From NCBI GenBank assembly GCA_016703745.1, contig JADJBK010000006.1:496001-560000 (forward strand): a stretch of 64,000 nucleotides of DNA. Direction: 5' to 3'. The DNA comes from Nitrosomonas sp. GTDB taxonomy: Bacteria > Pseudomonadota > Gammaproteobacteria > Burkholderiales > Nitrosomonadaceae. The notes beneath the pieces were generated by a model. That model did no database searches. It worked only from the letters and a program-made list of their open reading frames with translations, and was not told the origin of the DNA. Positions 18,140-27,622 of this stretch are shown here, piece by piece (position 1 is the stretch's first letter; every line of letters starts with the position of its first letter). The translations under genes were made by a program, and so were the position numbers.

Positions 18140-19710
18140 TGAAGTCATCGGTCTGTCATTTCTCTTTACCGTATCGGTTCCGTGTCTGTTATTTTTTTCT
18201 GGTCAGTACCTGCGGCTTGTGCCTGACGGCGCAAGCCGCAGAATGGGATATCCGGCCGCGGTTATCCATCAGTGAAACCTACACCGACAACGTGAGACTA
18301 GGTGGGATTGGTGGATTTGGCGGATTTGGCGGAGCTGGGGGTGGTAGTGAATTTATCACGCAAATTAATCCTGGTGTGAATCTGACCGGTAACGGACGTC
18401 GTTTCAATGCCAACGCGAACTACACTCTGAATAGTTTGTTTTTTGCAAATAGTGGACGCACTTTGATTCGGCAGCAGTTAAACAGTAACGGGACTGCTGA
18501 AATACTCCGAGATCTGTTTTTTGTGGATGGACGTGCTTCTATTTCACAGCAGAATGCGTTCCTGTTTGGTTCACAAGCATTGGATAACGCCAATTTAAGT
18601 GGAAATACGCGGGATATCCGTAACTGGAGCATTAGCCCCTACGCACGTCACCGTTTTAAAAATCTGGCTTCTGGTGAGATTCGCTACGCCCGAAGCGGTG
18701 TCAGTTCGAATCAACGCAATTTTTTCAATAATTCCAGTGATGCTTTCATAGCTTCATTAAATAGTGGCTCAGCATTCAGAACACTTGGCTGGGGGATTAA
18801 CTACACCCACACGGAGATCAGCCGAGAACGAGCTGGCGTTAATCTTGGAAAAATTGAAATGGAGCGAATAACGGGTACGCTCAGATATGTCATCACACCC
18901 CAATTCAGTTTAATTGGCACGGGTGGTTACGAGCGCAACAGTTTTATTTCAATTCGAGGAAAACCATCCAGTCATTCCTGGACGGCGGGCTTCTCCTGGG
19001 CGCCCACGAGCAGAACGACTCTCAGCGCGTCCGCTGGTGAACGTTTTTTCGGGAGGACTTTTTCCGGGGCATTTGATCACCGCACCCGTGGAACGCTGTG
19101 GAACGCCAGTTATGTGGAAGATATCACCACGTTTGGTCAGCAATCTTTGTTGGGTGGTTCAATTTTGAATGCAGGTTCTCTGGGACAGCTGCCCGGTATC
19201 GGTGATGCTGGTGGGTTGCTGAATCGGGGATTGCCATCAAATATTTCTGATCCCAATAATTTCCTGACCAACCGACTATTCTTACTAAAAAATTTTCAAG
19301 CGTCGCTGACCTTGAATGGCCGGAAGAATTCCCTGATTTTCAGGGTATTTAATATGTCAAGGAAATCCTTCAGTTCCGATCAGGAAGATGCGGATCTGAT
19401 CGGATTGCAAAATGCGTTCCTAACCCGAGATACCAGGCAAACTGGTGGTAATGTTTTGTGGAATCATCGCCTGGGACCCCGAACCGATGTAAATATTAAT
19501 CTTGGTTATACTCAGTTTGAGTTCAACGCAACCAATCAAACTAATGACAATATTATCGCTACACTGGGTGTTAACAAACAGCTGTCTGAAAAATTAAATG
19601 CAAGCCTTCTTTATCGCCATCAGCGTCGGATTACTGAAAGCACCAGCGGCAGTTTCAGTAATAATTTTAGTGCAAATGCTATTACTGCAACCTTAAATAT
19701 GGACTTTTAG
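18139..19710 (+). CDS. PEP-CTERM-system-associated outer-membrane beta-barrel protein
   Basis: The 523-residue protein has a signal peptide (about 1-33, ending TAQAAEWD), a glycine-rich turn (GGIGGFGGFGGAGGG) and many alternating aromatic/polar strands, ending in a terminal phenylalanine (TLNMDF), as outer-membrane barrels do. This fits the TIGR03016-type family that accompanies exosortase clusters. It probably helps pass polysaccharide across the outer membrane; the exact role is not established. It is translationally coupled to the kinase gene. Confidence 0.87.
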   Translation: MKSSVCHFSLPYRFRVCYFFLVSTCGLCLTAQAAEWDIRPRLSISETYTDNVRLGGIGGFGGFGGAGGGSEFITQINPGVNLTGNGRRFNANANYTLNSLFFANSGRTLIRQQLNSNGTAEILRDLFFVDGRASISQQNAFLFGSQALDNANLSGNTRDIRNWSISPYARHRFKNLASGEIRYARSGVSSNQRNFFNNSSDAFIASLNSGSAFRTLGWGINYTHTEISRERAGVNLGKIEMERITGTLRYVITPQFSLIGTGGYERNSFISIRGKPSSHSWTAGFSWAPTSRTTLSASAGERFFGRTFSGAFDHRTRGTLWNASYVEDITTFGQQSLLGGSILNAGSLGQLPGIGDAGGLLNRGLPSNISDPNNFLTNRLFLLKNFQASLTLNGRKNSLIFRVFNMSRKSFSSDQEDADLIGLQNAFLTRDTRQTGGNVLWNHRLGPRTDVNINLGYTQFEFNATNQTNDNIIATLGVNKQLSEKLNASLLYRHQRRITESTSGSFSNNFSANAITATLNMDF

Positions 19711-19721
19711 AAAGATCAAAT

Positions 19722-20564
19722 ATGTATCTTGACTACTACGGTTTTACCGGGAAGCCTTTTCAACTTAAACCCGATGCCAGTTTCTTTTTTGACAGCAAGG
19801 GGCATAAACGTGCTGCGGCTTATTTGCAATATGGTTTATCGCAGGAGGATGGTTTCATCATTATTACTGGCGAGGTGGGAGCGGGCAAGACCACGCTGAT
19901 GCGTCATCTTTTCCAAAACCTTCAGCAGGAACAAATTATTGTTGCGCAACTGGTCAGTACCAATCTGGATGCGGATGATGCGCTGCGTATGGTAGCGGCA
20001 GCATTTGGTTTGCCATACAGCAATCTGTCAAAAGCAGAGTTGTTACTGGGGTTAGAGCAGTTCTTTCATCAATGCGCACGAGAAGGAAAACGAGCATTGT
20101 TAGTCGTTGATGAAGCGCAGAATCTTGGCCAACCAACACTCGAAGAGTTGCGTATGTTGTCCAATTTTCAGACACAAGAACGTCCTTTACTGCAAACATT
20201 TTTGCTGGGTCAGCCAGAATTCCGAAGAACTCTGCTTGGAAGCCACATGCAGCAGCTCAGACAAAGAGTAATTGCCACCTACCATCTTGGACCACTCGAT
20301 CAATCAGAAACCAGGGCGTATATCGAGCATCGGTTACAGAAAGTTGGCTGGAATGGTAATCCAGCGCTTCAGAATGAAATTTTTGATATTATTCATGAGT
20401 TTACTGGCGGAATTCCACGAAGAATTAATCAGTTCTGCGATCGTCTGTTAATCATGGGGTGTCTGGAATGCCTTCAGATTCTTGGTAAAGCAGAGGCGCA
20501 TGAAGTCATGCTGGATATTAAAAAAGAGTTTGATGTGTCAACTTTGCCCAATCAACTGGACTAA
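19722..20564 (+). CDS. XrtA-associated AAA ATPase (ExeA-like)
   Basis: The 280-residue protein opens with MYLDYYGFTGKPFQLKPD, the ExeA/GspA-like start, followed by Walker A GEVGAGKTT (50-58), Walker B LLVVDEAQN (126-134) and a sensor/arginine region (GIPRRINQFCDRLL near 228). It lacks the peptidoglycan-binding part of full ExeA and appears cytosolic. ATPases of this kind are a constant member of exosortase A clusters; their task is not well defined. Confidence 0.9.
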   Translation: MYLDYYGFTGKPFQLKPDASFFFDSKGHKRAAAYLQYGLSQEDGFIIITGEVGAGKTTLMRHLFQNLQQEQIIVAQLVSTNLDADDALRMVAAAFGLPYSNLSKAELLLGLEQFFHQCAREGKRALLVVDEAQNLGQPTLEELRMLSNFQTQERPLLQTFLLGQPEFRRTLLGSHMQQLRQRVIATYHLGPLDQSETRAYIEHRLQKVGWNGNPALQNEIFDIIHEFTGGIPRRINQFCDRLLIMGCLECLQILGKAEAHEVMLDIKKEFDVSTLPNQLD

Positions 20565-20577
20565 AGCAGAATCTATC

Positions 20578-21414
20578 ATGATCAACGCTCTGACCATTGA
20601 TGTTGAAGATTATTTCCAGGTTTCGGCTTTTGCTCCCGTTATTGCCAGGTCCAATTGGGAAAAAATACCCTGTCGGGTAGAACGTAATATTGACCGAATT
20701 CTGGCTTTACTGGACGAACGCCAAATACAGGCAACTTTTTTCACACTGGGTTGGATAGCAGAGCGCTATCCGGAGATGATCAAAAGAATTGTGCATAATG
20801 GCCATGAACTGGCGAGCCATGGCTATGCTCACCATCGAGTAACCGAGCTGGACCAGAAACAGTTTCAGAACGATATTGTTCATAGTAAAAAATTGCTTGA
20901 GGATATCGGGTCTGTAGCAGTCATTGGTTATCGTGCACCCAGTTTCTCAATTAATGGCCAAAACCTGTGGGCGCTGGATTGTCTTGAAGCGGCAGGTTAT
21001 CAATACAGCTCCAGCATATATCCGGTTATACACGATCATTATGGTATGCCTGAAGCACCTCGCTTTGCTTTTCGTCCCAGTCAATCGGGACAATTGCTTG
21101 AATTACCCGTTACCACCGTACGCATGCTGGGGCGCAATTTCCCTGTTGGAGGTGGCGGTTACTTCCGTTTTTGGCCTTATTGTTTGTCTCGCTGGTTTTT
21201 GCAAGCAGTTAATCAGGACGATCAGCAATCAGCTATCTTTTATTTTCACCCTTGGGAGATTGATCCTGATCAACCGCGAGTAAAGGGGATAGGTTTTAAA
21301 ACACGATTCCGGCACTATGTCAATCTGGGTCGCATGGAAGATCGGCTGCGCTTATTGACGCAACAGTTTGCCTGGGGGCGAATGGATCATATTTTTCTCA
21401 AGGATACGATATGA
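20578..21414 (+). CDS. XrtA-system polysaccharide deacetylase
   Basis: I start the gene at the ATG at 20578 (MINALTIDVEDYFQVSAF), just after the ATPase stop; the upstream frame overlaps that gene. The 278-residue NodB-type (CE4) deacetylase has the catalytic TIDVEDYF aspartates, the metal-binding HELASHGYAHH histidines, and YRAPSFSI, followed by the DUF3473-like C-terminal part common to this branch. It would remove acetyl groups from the exported polysaccharide. Its end overlaps the next gene (ATGA). Confidence 0.92.
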   Translation: MINALTIDVEDYFQVSAFAPVIARSNWEKIPCRVERNIDRILALLDERQIQATFFTLGWIAERYPEMIKRIVHNGHELASHGYAHHRVTELDQKQFQNDIVHSKKLLEDIGSVAVIGYRAPSFSINGQNLWALDCLEAAGYQYSSSIYPVIHDHYGMPEAPRFAFRPSQSGQLLELPVTTVRMLGRNFPVGGGGYFRFWPYCLSRWFLQAVNQDDQQSAIFYFHPWEIDPDQPRVKGIGFKTRFRHYVNLGRMEDRLRLLTQQFAWGRMDHIFLKDTI

Positions 21415-22490
21415 GTGCAGCCAAACTATCTGCGCTTGATGTGAAGAGATCACTACCGGAAATCCTGTCCCGGGTTTCCCTGCTGACGCAGGCACAATAC
21501 CGCGCTTGGGATGATTTTATTGACCAGTGCCCACAGGCTACATTTTTTCACCGTGCCGGCTGGCAGCAGATAATGGAGCAGGCATTTGGGCATCAAACCT
21601 GGTTTCTTTACATTGAGGAAAATGGCCAAATCCAGGGTGTATTGCCGCTGGTAGAAATCAATAGTCTGCTGTTTGGGCATAGTCTCAGTGCGCTGCCATT
21701 CTGTGCGTATGGTGGTATCGCGGCAGTATCCGATAATGCATACAGCAAGCTTGATCAAGCGGCCCAATCTCTGGCCAGTTATCTCAATGTCGATTATCTG
21801 GAATACCGTCTTCGTGAACCGCAACATCCAGAATGGCCGACCAAGGAAATGTACGTTACCTTCCGAAAAGTGATAGATCCTGATGTCGAGCGGAACCTGC
21901 TGGAAATTCCCCGCAAACAGAGAGCAATGGTGAGAAAAGGTATCAAACATGGACTGCAGTCTTGTGTAGATACCTCAACAGAACGTTTTTTTGTGGCGTA
22001 TTCCACCAGTTTGCATCGTCTGGGTACGCCGGTTTTCTCCAGAAAATATTTCCGTCTGCTCAAGCAGGTTTTTGGTGATGATTGTGAAGTCATGGTGATT
22101 ACCCAGGCTGACAAAGTGGTGAGTGCGGTGATGAGTTTCTATTTTCGTGATGAAGTCTTGCCATATTACGGCGGAGGAACAGATGCGGCTAGAGATCTGG
22201 CGGCCAATGATTTCATGTACTGGGAATTGATGCGGCGCGCCTGTGAACAGGGCTACCGGATTTTTGATTTCGGGCGCAGCAAGCAAGGTGCGGGTTCCTA
22301 TAGTTTCAAGAAAAACTGGGGATTTGAGCCGGAGCAGCTTTATTATGAATATCAGTTACATCGCAAGCAAGCCATGCCTGAAATCAATCCATTAAACCCA
22401 AAATATCAGTTTTTCATTAAAGCCTGGCAAAAAATGCCGCTCACTTTAGCCAATCTGATTGGCCCCTATATCAATAGAAATCTCGGCTGA
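21411..22490 (+). CDS. FemAB-family XrtA/PEP-CTERM-associated protein
   Basis: The 359-residue protein is of the FemAB/GNAT fold, with FHRAGWQQIMEQAFGH near the N-terminus and a C-terminal acyltransferase part (YWELMRRACEQGYRIFDFGRSKQGAG). FemAB relatives transfer amino acids from aminoacyl-tRNA; in exosortase clusters the acceptor is unknown, possibly the polysaccharide or its lipid carrier. Coupled to the deacetylase by a four-base overlap. Confidence 0.9.
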   Translation: MSAAKLSALDVKRSLPEILSRVSLLTQAQYRAWDDFIDQCPQATFFHRAGWQQIMEQAFGHQTWFLYIEENGQIQGVLPLVEINSLLFGHSLSALPFCAYGGIAAVSDNAYSKLDQAAQSLASYLNVDYLEYRLREPQHPEWPTKEMYVTFRKVIDPDVERNLLEIPRKQRAMVRKGIKHGLQSCVDTSTERFFVAYSTSLHRLGTPVFSRKYFRLLKQVFGDDCEVMVITQADKVVSAVMSFYFRDEVLPYYGGGTDAARDLAANDFMYWELMRRACEQGYRIFDFGRSKQGAGSYSFKKNWGFEPEQLYYEYQLHRKQAMPEINPLNPKYQFFIKAWQKMPLTLANLIGPYINRNLG

Positions 22491-22495
22491 TCGTA

Positions 22496-23713
22496 ATGCA
22501 AGCCCTGCTGTATTTAACCCATCGTATTCCTTACCCGCCAAACAAAGGCGACAAGATTCGCTCATTCCATATTTTGCAGCATCTGAGTCAGCACTATCGG
22601 GTTTTTCTCGGGACATTCGTTGATGACGAGCAGGATTGGCAGCATGTAGACAAGGTCAGGTCATACTGTGAAGATACCTGCATTGTGGGAATAGATCCTC
22701 TGGTTGCTCGTGCCAGGAGTTTGTTTGCATTACTGGGTAATGATCCGCTGACATTGGCTTATTATCGACATACAAAATTACAGCAATGGGTAGCTCAAAT
22801 TTTTGAGCAGCAAGCTGTGTCGGTTAGTGTCGTATTTTCTGCCGCTATGGCGCAATACGTCGATCACAATCAACATGGTCGACGTATCATTGACTTTGTC
22901 GATATTGATTCCGACAAATGGCGGCAATATGCCATATCAAAACCGTGGCCATTCAGCTGGATTTACCGTCGCGAGGCAGACTGTTTGTTCAATTATGAAA
23001 GACGCATCGCCTGCGAATTTGATAATGCAACATTTGTTTCTGAAAAAGAAGCATCCTTGTTTCGGCAGCTTGCCCCTGAATGTGCACAAAAAACAACTTT
23101 CTTCAATAATGGGGTCGATACCAGTTTTTTCTCGCCTGGTCAGAATTATCCTAACCCTTATCCAGCTGGAATCGAAGTGCTGGTTTTTACTGGCGCAATG
23201 GATTATTGGGCAAATATTGATGCGGTAGATTGGTTTGCACGCCACATTTTTCCAATCATTCGCGCGCGAAGACCGAATACCTGGTTTTATATCGTAGGCG
23301 CCAAGCCAGGCAAAACTGTACAGTTGTTGGCAAACTTGCCTGGTATTTGTATTACCGGTATGGTGGCGGATATCCGGCCTTATTTGCAGCACGCTGTCGC
23401 GGCAGTTGCTCCGCTGCGAATCGCCCGTGGCATCCAGAACAAAGTATTAGAGGCCATGGCGATGCAAAAACCGGTAATCGTTTCTCCGCAAGCACTTGAA
23501 GGAATTAATGCAATTGATGGAGAAGAATTGCTGGTTGCGAATAATGAGACTGAATTTTCTGATCAGGCATTACGCATTCTGGAGAATTGGAATAGGGCAA
23601 TTTTAGGTCAAGCAGCCCGTAACCGGATCATGGCGGACTATACTTGGCAAAACAGCCTGTCACGCTTAGATACCATGCTGGAAACAATTTTTGATACTGA
23701 AGCAAGACGATAA
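22496..23713 (+). CDS. XrtA-system glycosyltransferase (TIGR03087-like, GT4 fold)
   Basis: The 405-residue protein starts MQALLYLTHRIPYPPNKGDK, typical of the PEP-CTERM/XrtA glycosyltransferase family, and has a GT-B fold. The donor-binding C-terminal half includes VLVFTGAMDYWANIDAV, GMVADIRPYLQHAVAAVAPLR and the NKVLEAMAMQKPVI segment. It would add a sugar to the growing repeat unit on the cytosolic face. It starts six bases after the FemAB stop. Confidence 0.91.
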   Translation: MQALLYLTHRIPYPPNKGDKIRSFHILQHLSQHYRVFLGTFVDDEQDWQHVDKVRSYCEDTCIVGIDPLVARARSLFALLGNDPLTLAYYRHTKLQQWVAQIFEQQAVSVSVVFSAAMAQYVDHNQHGRRIIDFVDIDSDKWRQYAISKPWPFSWIYRREADCLFNYERRIACEFDNATFVSEKEASLFRQLAPECAQKTTFFNNGVDTSFFSPGQNYPNPYPAGIEVLVFTGAMDYWANIDAVDWFARHIFPIIRARRPNTWFYIVGAKPGKTVQLLANLPGICITGMVADIRPYLQHAVAAVAPLRIARGIQNKVLEAMAMQKPVIVSPQALEGINAIDGEELLVANNETEFSDQALRILENWNRAILGQAARNRIMADYTWQNSLSRLDTMLETIFDTEARR

Positions 23714-23764
23714 AAACTCGCATCTGTTTAATTAACCGACAGAATTTCTGGAAAGCTGCTTATT

Positions 23765-25330
23765 ATGACAACACGAATAGAATTGCCCACTGTTGCACAT
23801 GCCAAGGTAAGCAATAGAAGTGTCAATTTGCTGCTGACATTCACGGTAATCGGACTGGTTTTAGGCATTTATCATGAAACGGTCTGGTCAATTGTAGCGA
23901 TCTGGATACGTTCTGATACCTATGCGCATGGTTTTTTGATCGTCCCCTTCAGCCTGTATATGGTTTGGGGCAGGCGAGAAACACTGAAAACTATTGCACA
24001 TCAATCCGATTATCTGCCACTTTTATTGTTGGCCGGATTGGGATTTATCTGGCTACTGGCCACGCTTGCCAGCGTCATGATTGTGCAACAATATGTCTTG
24101 GTTGCAATGCTCCCGGTCATCGTATGGGCGATGCTTGGTAATAAAATTTTTATCGCCACTGTTTTTCCACTTATCTATTTATTTTTTGCAGTCCCATTTG
24201 GAGATTCCCTCATTCCGCCGCTAATTAACTTTACGGCCGATTTTACAGTTGGAGCGCTTCAGTTAACCGGAATACCTGTTTATCGCGAAGGTAGTTTTTT
24301 TAGCGTACCCAGCGGTAATTGGTCAGTAGTCGAAGCCTGCAGTGGGGTGCGCTATCTGATTGCTTCAGTAACATTGGGTACGCTCTATGCCTATCTTACC
24401 TATCAGAGCCTGAGCAGGCGCATCATATTTATTGGGCTGTCGATTATCGTGCCCATTATCGCAAATGGTCTCCGCGCCTATCTTATCGTCATGACCGGTC
24501 ACCTCAGCAACATGACTCTAGCGGTTGGGGTGGATCATCTGATTTATGGTTGGCTCTTTTTTGGAATTGTGATGCTACTGTTATTCTGGGCAGGTTCATT
24601 CTGGCGCGAGGACCAGCAACCAGTTCAGTCGATTATCCAAACCGAACAAACAAAAGACGGCTCTCAATCAAGTGTAACAAGTAAAGCGACATGGGGTGTA
24701 GCCGGGTTAATCATGATCATTACAGCAATCTGGCCGTTATACGCGCAGCACTTAAGTACCTCCCTGCATCAGCAGTCTATACCAGCCCTTACTATAATTA
24801 ATCATTCTGATAAATGGCAGCCTGAAACGGCTCCATTGTCTGACTGGGCGCCAGTTTATGTGGGTTCGCCTGTCCAATATATCGGGCATTTCAGTAATAA
24901 TGATCGACGTGTCAGCGTCTACGTGACTTATTACCGCAATCAGAAACAAGGTAACGAGCTGATTAATTATGGAAATACCCTGGTTGCCAGTAACAGTGGC
25001 TGGATCGATGTGCTCAGCTCCAGACAGGACATATCCGTGGATAATGCAGAGCTAACGGTTACACAGAATCAATTGCGTGCATCTACTGACAAACTACTGA
25101 CATGGCGCTGGTGGTGGCTTGGTGACTATGAAACCAGCAATCCCTATATGGTTAAGTTTTTAATGGCCGTTAACCAGTTATTTGGACAAGGAGACGACGG
25201 TGCCGAAATTATTATTGCGGCTCATTACGAGACTGATCCACAGGAGGCGATTTTATTGATGCGTCAGTTCGTTGCAGATATGATGCCCGCGATCAGGGAA
25301 GACCTAGACTCAACAAAAAATCAGAAATAG
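23765..25330 (+). CDS. xrtA: exosortase A fused to an EpsI domain
   Basis: Residues about 20-295 form a polytopic membrane exosortase with the conserved residues Cys192 (EACSGVRY), Arg237 (ANGLRAYL) and His258 (GVDHLIYG), the proposed catalytic triad. Residues about 300-515 form a periplasmic EpsI domain (DWAPVYVGS, VSVYVTYYRNQKQGNELI). Exosortases cleave PEP-CTERM sorting signals and are thought to move proteins to an envelope or polysaccharide anchor. XrtA commonly carries this fusion. No PEP-CTERM substrate is encoded in the window. Confidence 0.95.
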   Translation: MTTRIELPTVAHAKVSNRSVNLLLTFTVIGLVLGIYHETVWSIVAIWIRSDTYAHGFLIVPFSLYMVWGRRETLKTIAHQSDYLPLLLLAGLGFIWLLATLASVMIVQQYVLVAMLPVIVWAMLGNKIFIATVFPLIYLFFAVPFGDSLIPPLINFTADFTVGALQLTGIPVYREGSFFSVPSGNWSVVEACSGVRYLIASVTLGTLYAYLTYQSLSRRIIFIGLSIIVPIIANGLRAYLIVMTGHLSNMTLAVGVDHLIYGWLFFGIVMLLLFWAGSFWREDQQPVQSIIQTEQTKDGSQSSVTSKATWGVAGLIMIITAIWPLYAQHLSTSLHQQSIPALTIINHSDKWQPETAPLSDWAPVYVGSPVQYIGHFSNNDRRVSVYVTYYRNQKQGNELINYGNTLVASNSGWIDVLSSRQDISVDNAELTVTQNQLRASTDKLLTWRWWWLGDYETSNPYMVKFLMAVNQLFGQGDDGAEIIIAAHYETDPQEAILLMRQFVADMMPAIREDLDSTKNQK

Positions 25331-25361
25331 TCATGGAATTTATTTCTAACAGGATAAAAGC

Positions 25362-27293
25362 ATGTGTGGCATCGTAGGAATTTTTGATACACGCGGTGGC
25401 GAAATCAACCGGGAATTACTGGAACGGATGAACCAGACCCAGATACATCGCGGGCCTAATGAAGGTTCACTCCATATCGAGCCCAGTCTAGGTTTGGGGC
25501 ATCGCCGCTTGTCGATCATGGATGTAGCGGGTGGCCAGCAACCGCTATTTAATGAGGATGGTAGTGTTGTCGTCGTATTTAACGGTGAAATCTATAATTT
25601 TCAGACCCTGGTAACGGAGTTGACTATGCTGGGTCATCAATTTCGAACCCATTGCGATACCGAAGTCATCGTGCACGCCTGGGAGCAGTGGGGTGAGCGT
25701 TGTGTTGATCGCTTCAACGGCATGTTTGCATTTGCCTTATGGGATCGAAACCGGCAAATACTTTTCATGGCACGTGATCGACTGGGAATAAAACCGCTTT
25801 ACTATGCCCTGCTGAATAATGGGCTATTTCTTTTTTCTTCAGAGCTGAAAGCGTTGCTTGCTTATCCGGAGTTGAGCAGAGCATTTGACCATCTGGCGAT
25901 TGAAGAGTACTTCGCCTATGGCTATATTCCTGAACCCAGAACCATTTTTAATGGCACTTTCAAACTTAAGCCAGGCTATTACCTGAAACTGACACGAGGA
26001 CAAACTGCCATCCAGCCCCAGCAATACTGGGATGTTCCATTTATCCAGCAAGCAAGACTAAGTGAGCAGGAAACCGGGGAAGCACTCGTTGCCCAACTGC
26101 GTAAATCAGTCAACAGTCAGTTAATGAGCGAGGTTCCACTGGGTGCCTTTCTCTCTGGCGGCGTGGATTCCAGTGCAGTTGTGGCGATGATGGCGGAAAC
26201 AATGAATGAGCCGACTAATACCTGCTCGATCGCCTTCTCTGATCCCGCCTTTGATGAGTCAGAATATGCGCAGCAAGTGGCGACACGCTATTCAACCCGA
26301 CATTTTGTCGAACAGGTTGCACAGGATGATCTCGACCTTGTTGATCGACTCGCAGCACTTTATGATGAACCTTTTGCGGATAGTTCCGCTATCCCGACTT
26401 ATCGTGTGTGTGAGCTGGCCAAAAAACATGTGACAGTCGTATTATCCGGGGATGGAGGAGATGAAAACTTTGCAGGTTATCGCCGCTATCGCTGGCATAT
26501 GATGGAAGAAAAACTGCGTGAGAAGCTTCCACTCGGATTACGTCGGCCATTATTTGGCATACTGGGTCAACTCTATCCCAAGGCTGACTGGGCGCCAAGA
26601 TTCTTGCGTGCCAAGGCAACTTTCGAAACGCTAGCGCGTGATTCAGTAGAAGGCTATTTTCACAGCGTATCCATCCTGGGTGATGAGCTGCGTGCACAAC
26701 TGTTCTCCCCCTCGTTTCGCAAAAGTTTGCAGGGCTATCAGGCAGTAGAAGTATTGCGAGATTATGCGGCCAACAGTCCAACACAAGATAGATTGTCATT
26801 GGTGCAGTATCTGGATATCAAAACCTATCTGGTTGGCGACATTCTTACTAAAGTTGATCGTGCCAGCATGGCACATTCATTGGAAGTACGCGTGCCGTTG
26901 CTTGATCATGAACTGGTGGAGTGGGTATCCGGATTGTCACCCTCATTGAAGCTGCGTCAGCAGGAAGGTAAATATATCCTGAAAAAATCGATGGAAGCAT
27001 ACTTACCACAAACCGTGCTGTACCGTAATAAAATGGGTTTTGCCGTACCGCTCGCCAGCTGGTTTCGCGGACCATTGCGTGAGCGTGTTCGCGCCGGGCT
27101 GCTGGGTAACACGCTGGCTGACACAGGTATCTTTAACATGGCCTTTATTGAAAAAATGCTTGATCAGCATCAATCCGGACGCCGTGATTTCAGTGCATCG
27201 ATATGGACATTGTTGATGTTTGAATCTTTTTTGCGTCATACCTTCAGTGAAAATGGCGAATTATCAGCCGGATATCTGCCCAAGGTTGCCTAA
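25362..27293 (+). CDS. XrtA/PEP-CTERM-system amidotransferase (asparagine-synthase-like)
   Basis: The 643-residue protein has a class II glutamine amidotransferase domain with nucleophile Cys2 (MCGIVGIFD), RGPNEG and NGEIYN motifs, then an asparagine-synthase domain with the ATP loop SGGVDS at 265-270 and the SGDGGDENFAGY signature. Members inside exosortase clusters probably amidate a sugar acid or another unit of the polysaccharide rather than making free asparagine. It is the last gene of the cluster, convergent with the ferredoxin gene. Confidence 0.92.
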   Translation: MCGIVGIFDTRGGEINRELLERMNQTQIHRGPNEGSLHIEPSLGLGHRRLSIMDVAGGQQPLFNEDGSVVVVFNGEIYNFQTLVTELTMLGHQFRTHCDTEVIVHAWEQWGERCVDRFNGMFAFALWDRNRQILFMARDRLGIKPLYYALLNNGLFLFSSELKALLAYPELSRAFDHLAIEEYFAYGYIPEPRTIFNGTFKLKPGYYLKLTRGQTAIQPQQYWDVPFIQQARLSEQETGEALVAQLRKSVNSQLMSEVPLGAFLSGGVDSSAVVAMMAETMNEPTNTCSIAFSDPAFDESEYAQQVATRYSTRHFVEQVAQDDLDLVDRLAALYDEPFADSSAIPTYRVCELAKKHVTVVLSGDGGDENFAGYRRYRWHMMEEKLREKLPLGLRRPLFGILGQLYPKADWAPRFLRAKATFETLARDSVEGYFHSVSILGDELRAQLFSPSFRKSLQGYQAVEVLRDYAANSPTQDRLSLVQYLDIKTYLVGDILTKVDRASMAHSLEVRVPLLDHELVEWVSGLSPSLKLRQQEGKYILKKSMEAYLPQTVLYRNKMGFAVPLASWFRGPLRERVRAGLLGNTLADTGIFNMAFIEKMLDQHQSGRRDFSASIWTLLMFESFLRHTFSENGELSAGYLPKVA

Positions 27294-27307
27294 TCAGTGC
27301 GGCAATA

Positions 27308-27622
27308 TCATATTTTCAAGCGTTCGACGATACGTCCGTTTTGCAAGTGTGATTCAATGATTTCATCGATATCTTCTTCATCAATATAGGTATACCAGAC
27401 CGCTTCCGGATAGATGACAATGACTGGACCTTCCGCACAGCGATCCAGGCAGCCGGCGTTGTTGATCCTGATTTTTTCTTTACCATCAAGCTTGAGTGCC
27501 TTGATTTTTGCTTTGGCGTAGTCTCGCACGGCTTGTGCGCCGCAATCATTGCAGCAGCGCTCGCCGTTATCGCGCTGATTGACGCAGAAAAAAACGTGAT
27601 GTTGATAGTAGCTCATGTTCAT
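27308..27622 (-). CDS. thioredoxin-like (2Fe-2S) ferredoxin
   Basis: This 104-residue protein has cysteines in FFCVNQRDNGERCC and in INNAGCLDRCAEGP, the four-cysteine pattern of the thioredoxin-fold 2Fe-2S ferredoxins. The electron partner is unknown. Its ATG overlaps the potD stop (TAATG), so it appears to be the last gene of the pot operon, though a functional link to polyamine uptake is not obvious. Confidence 0.9.
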   Translation of the reverse strand: MNMSYYQHHVFFCVNQRDNGERCCNDCGAQAVRDYAKAKIKALKLDGKEKIRINNAGCLDRCAEGPVIVIYPEAVWYTYIDEEDIDEIIESHLQNGRIVERLKI

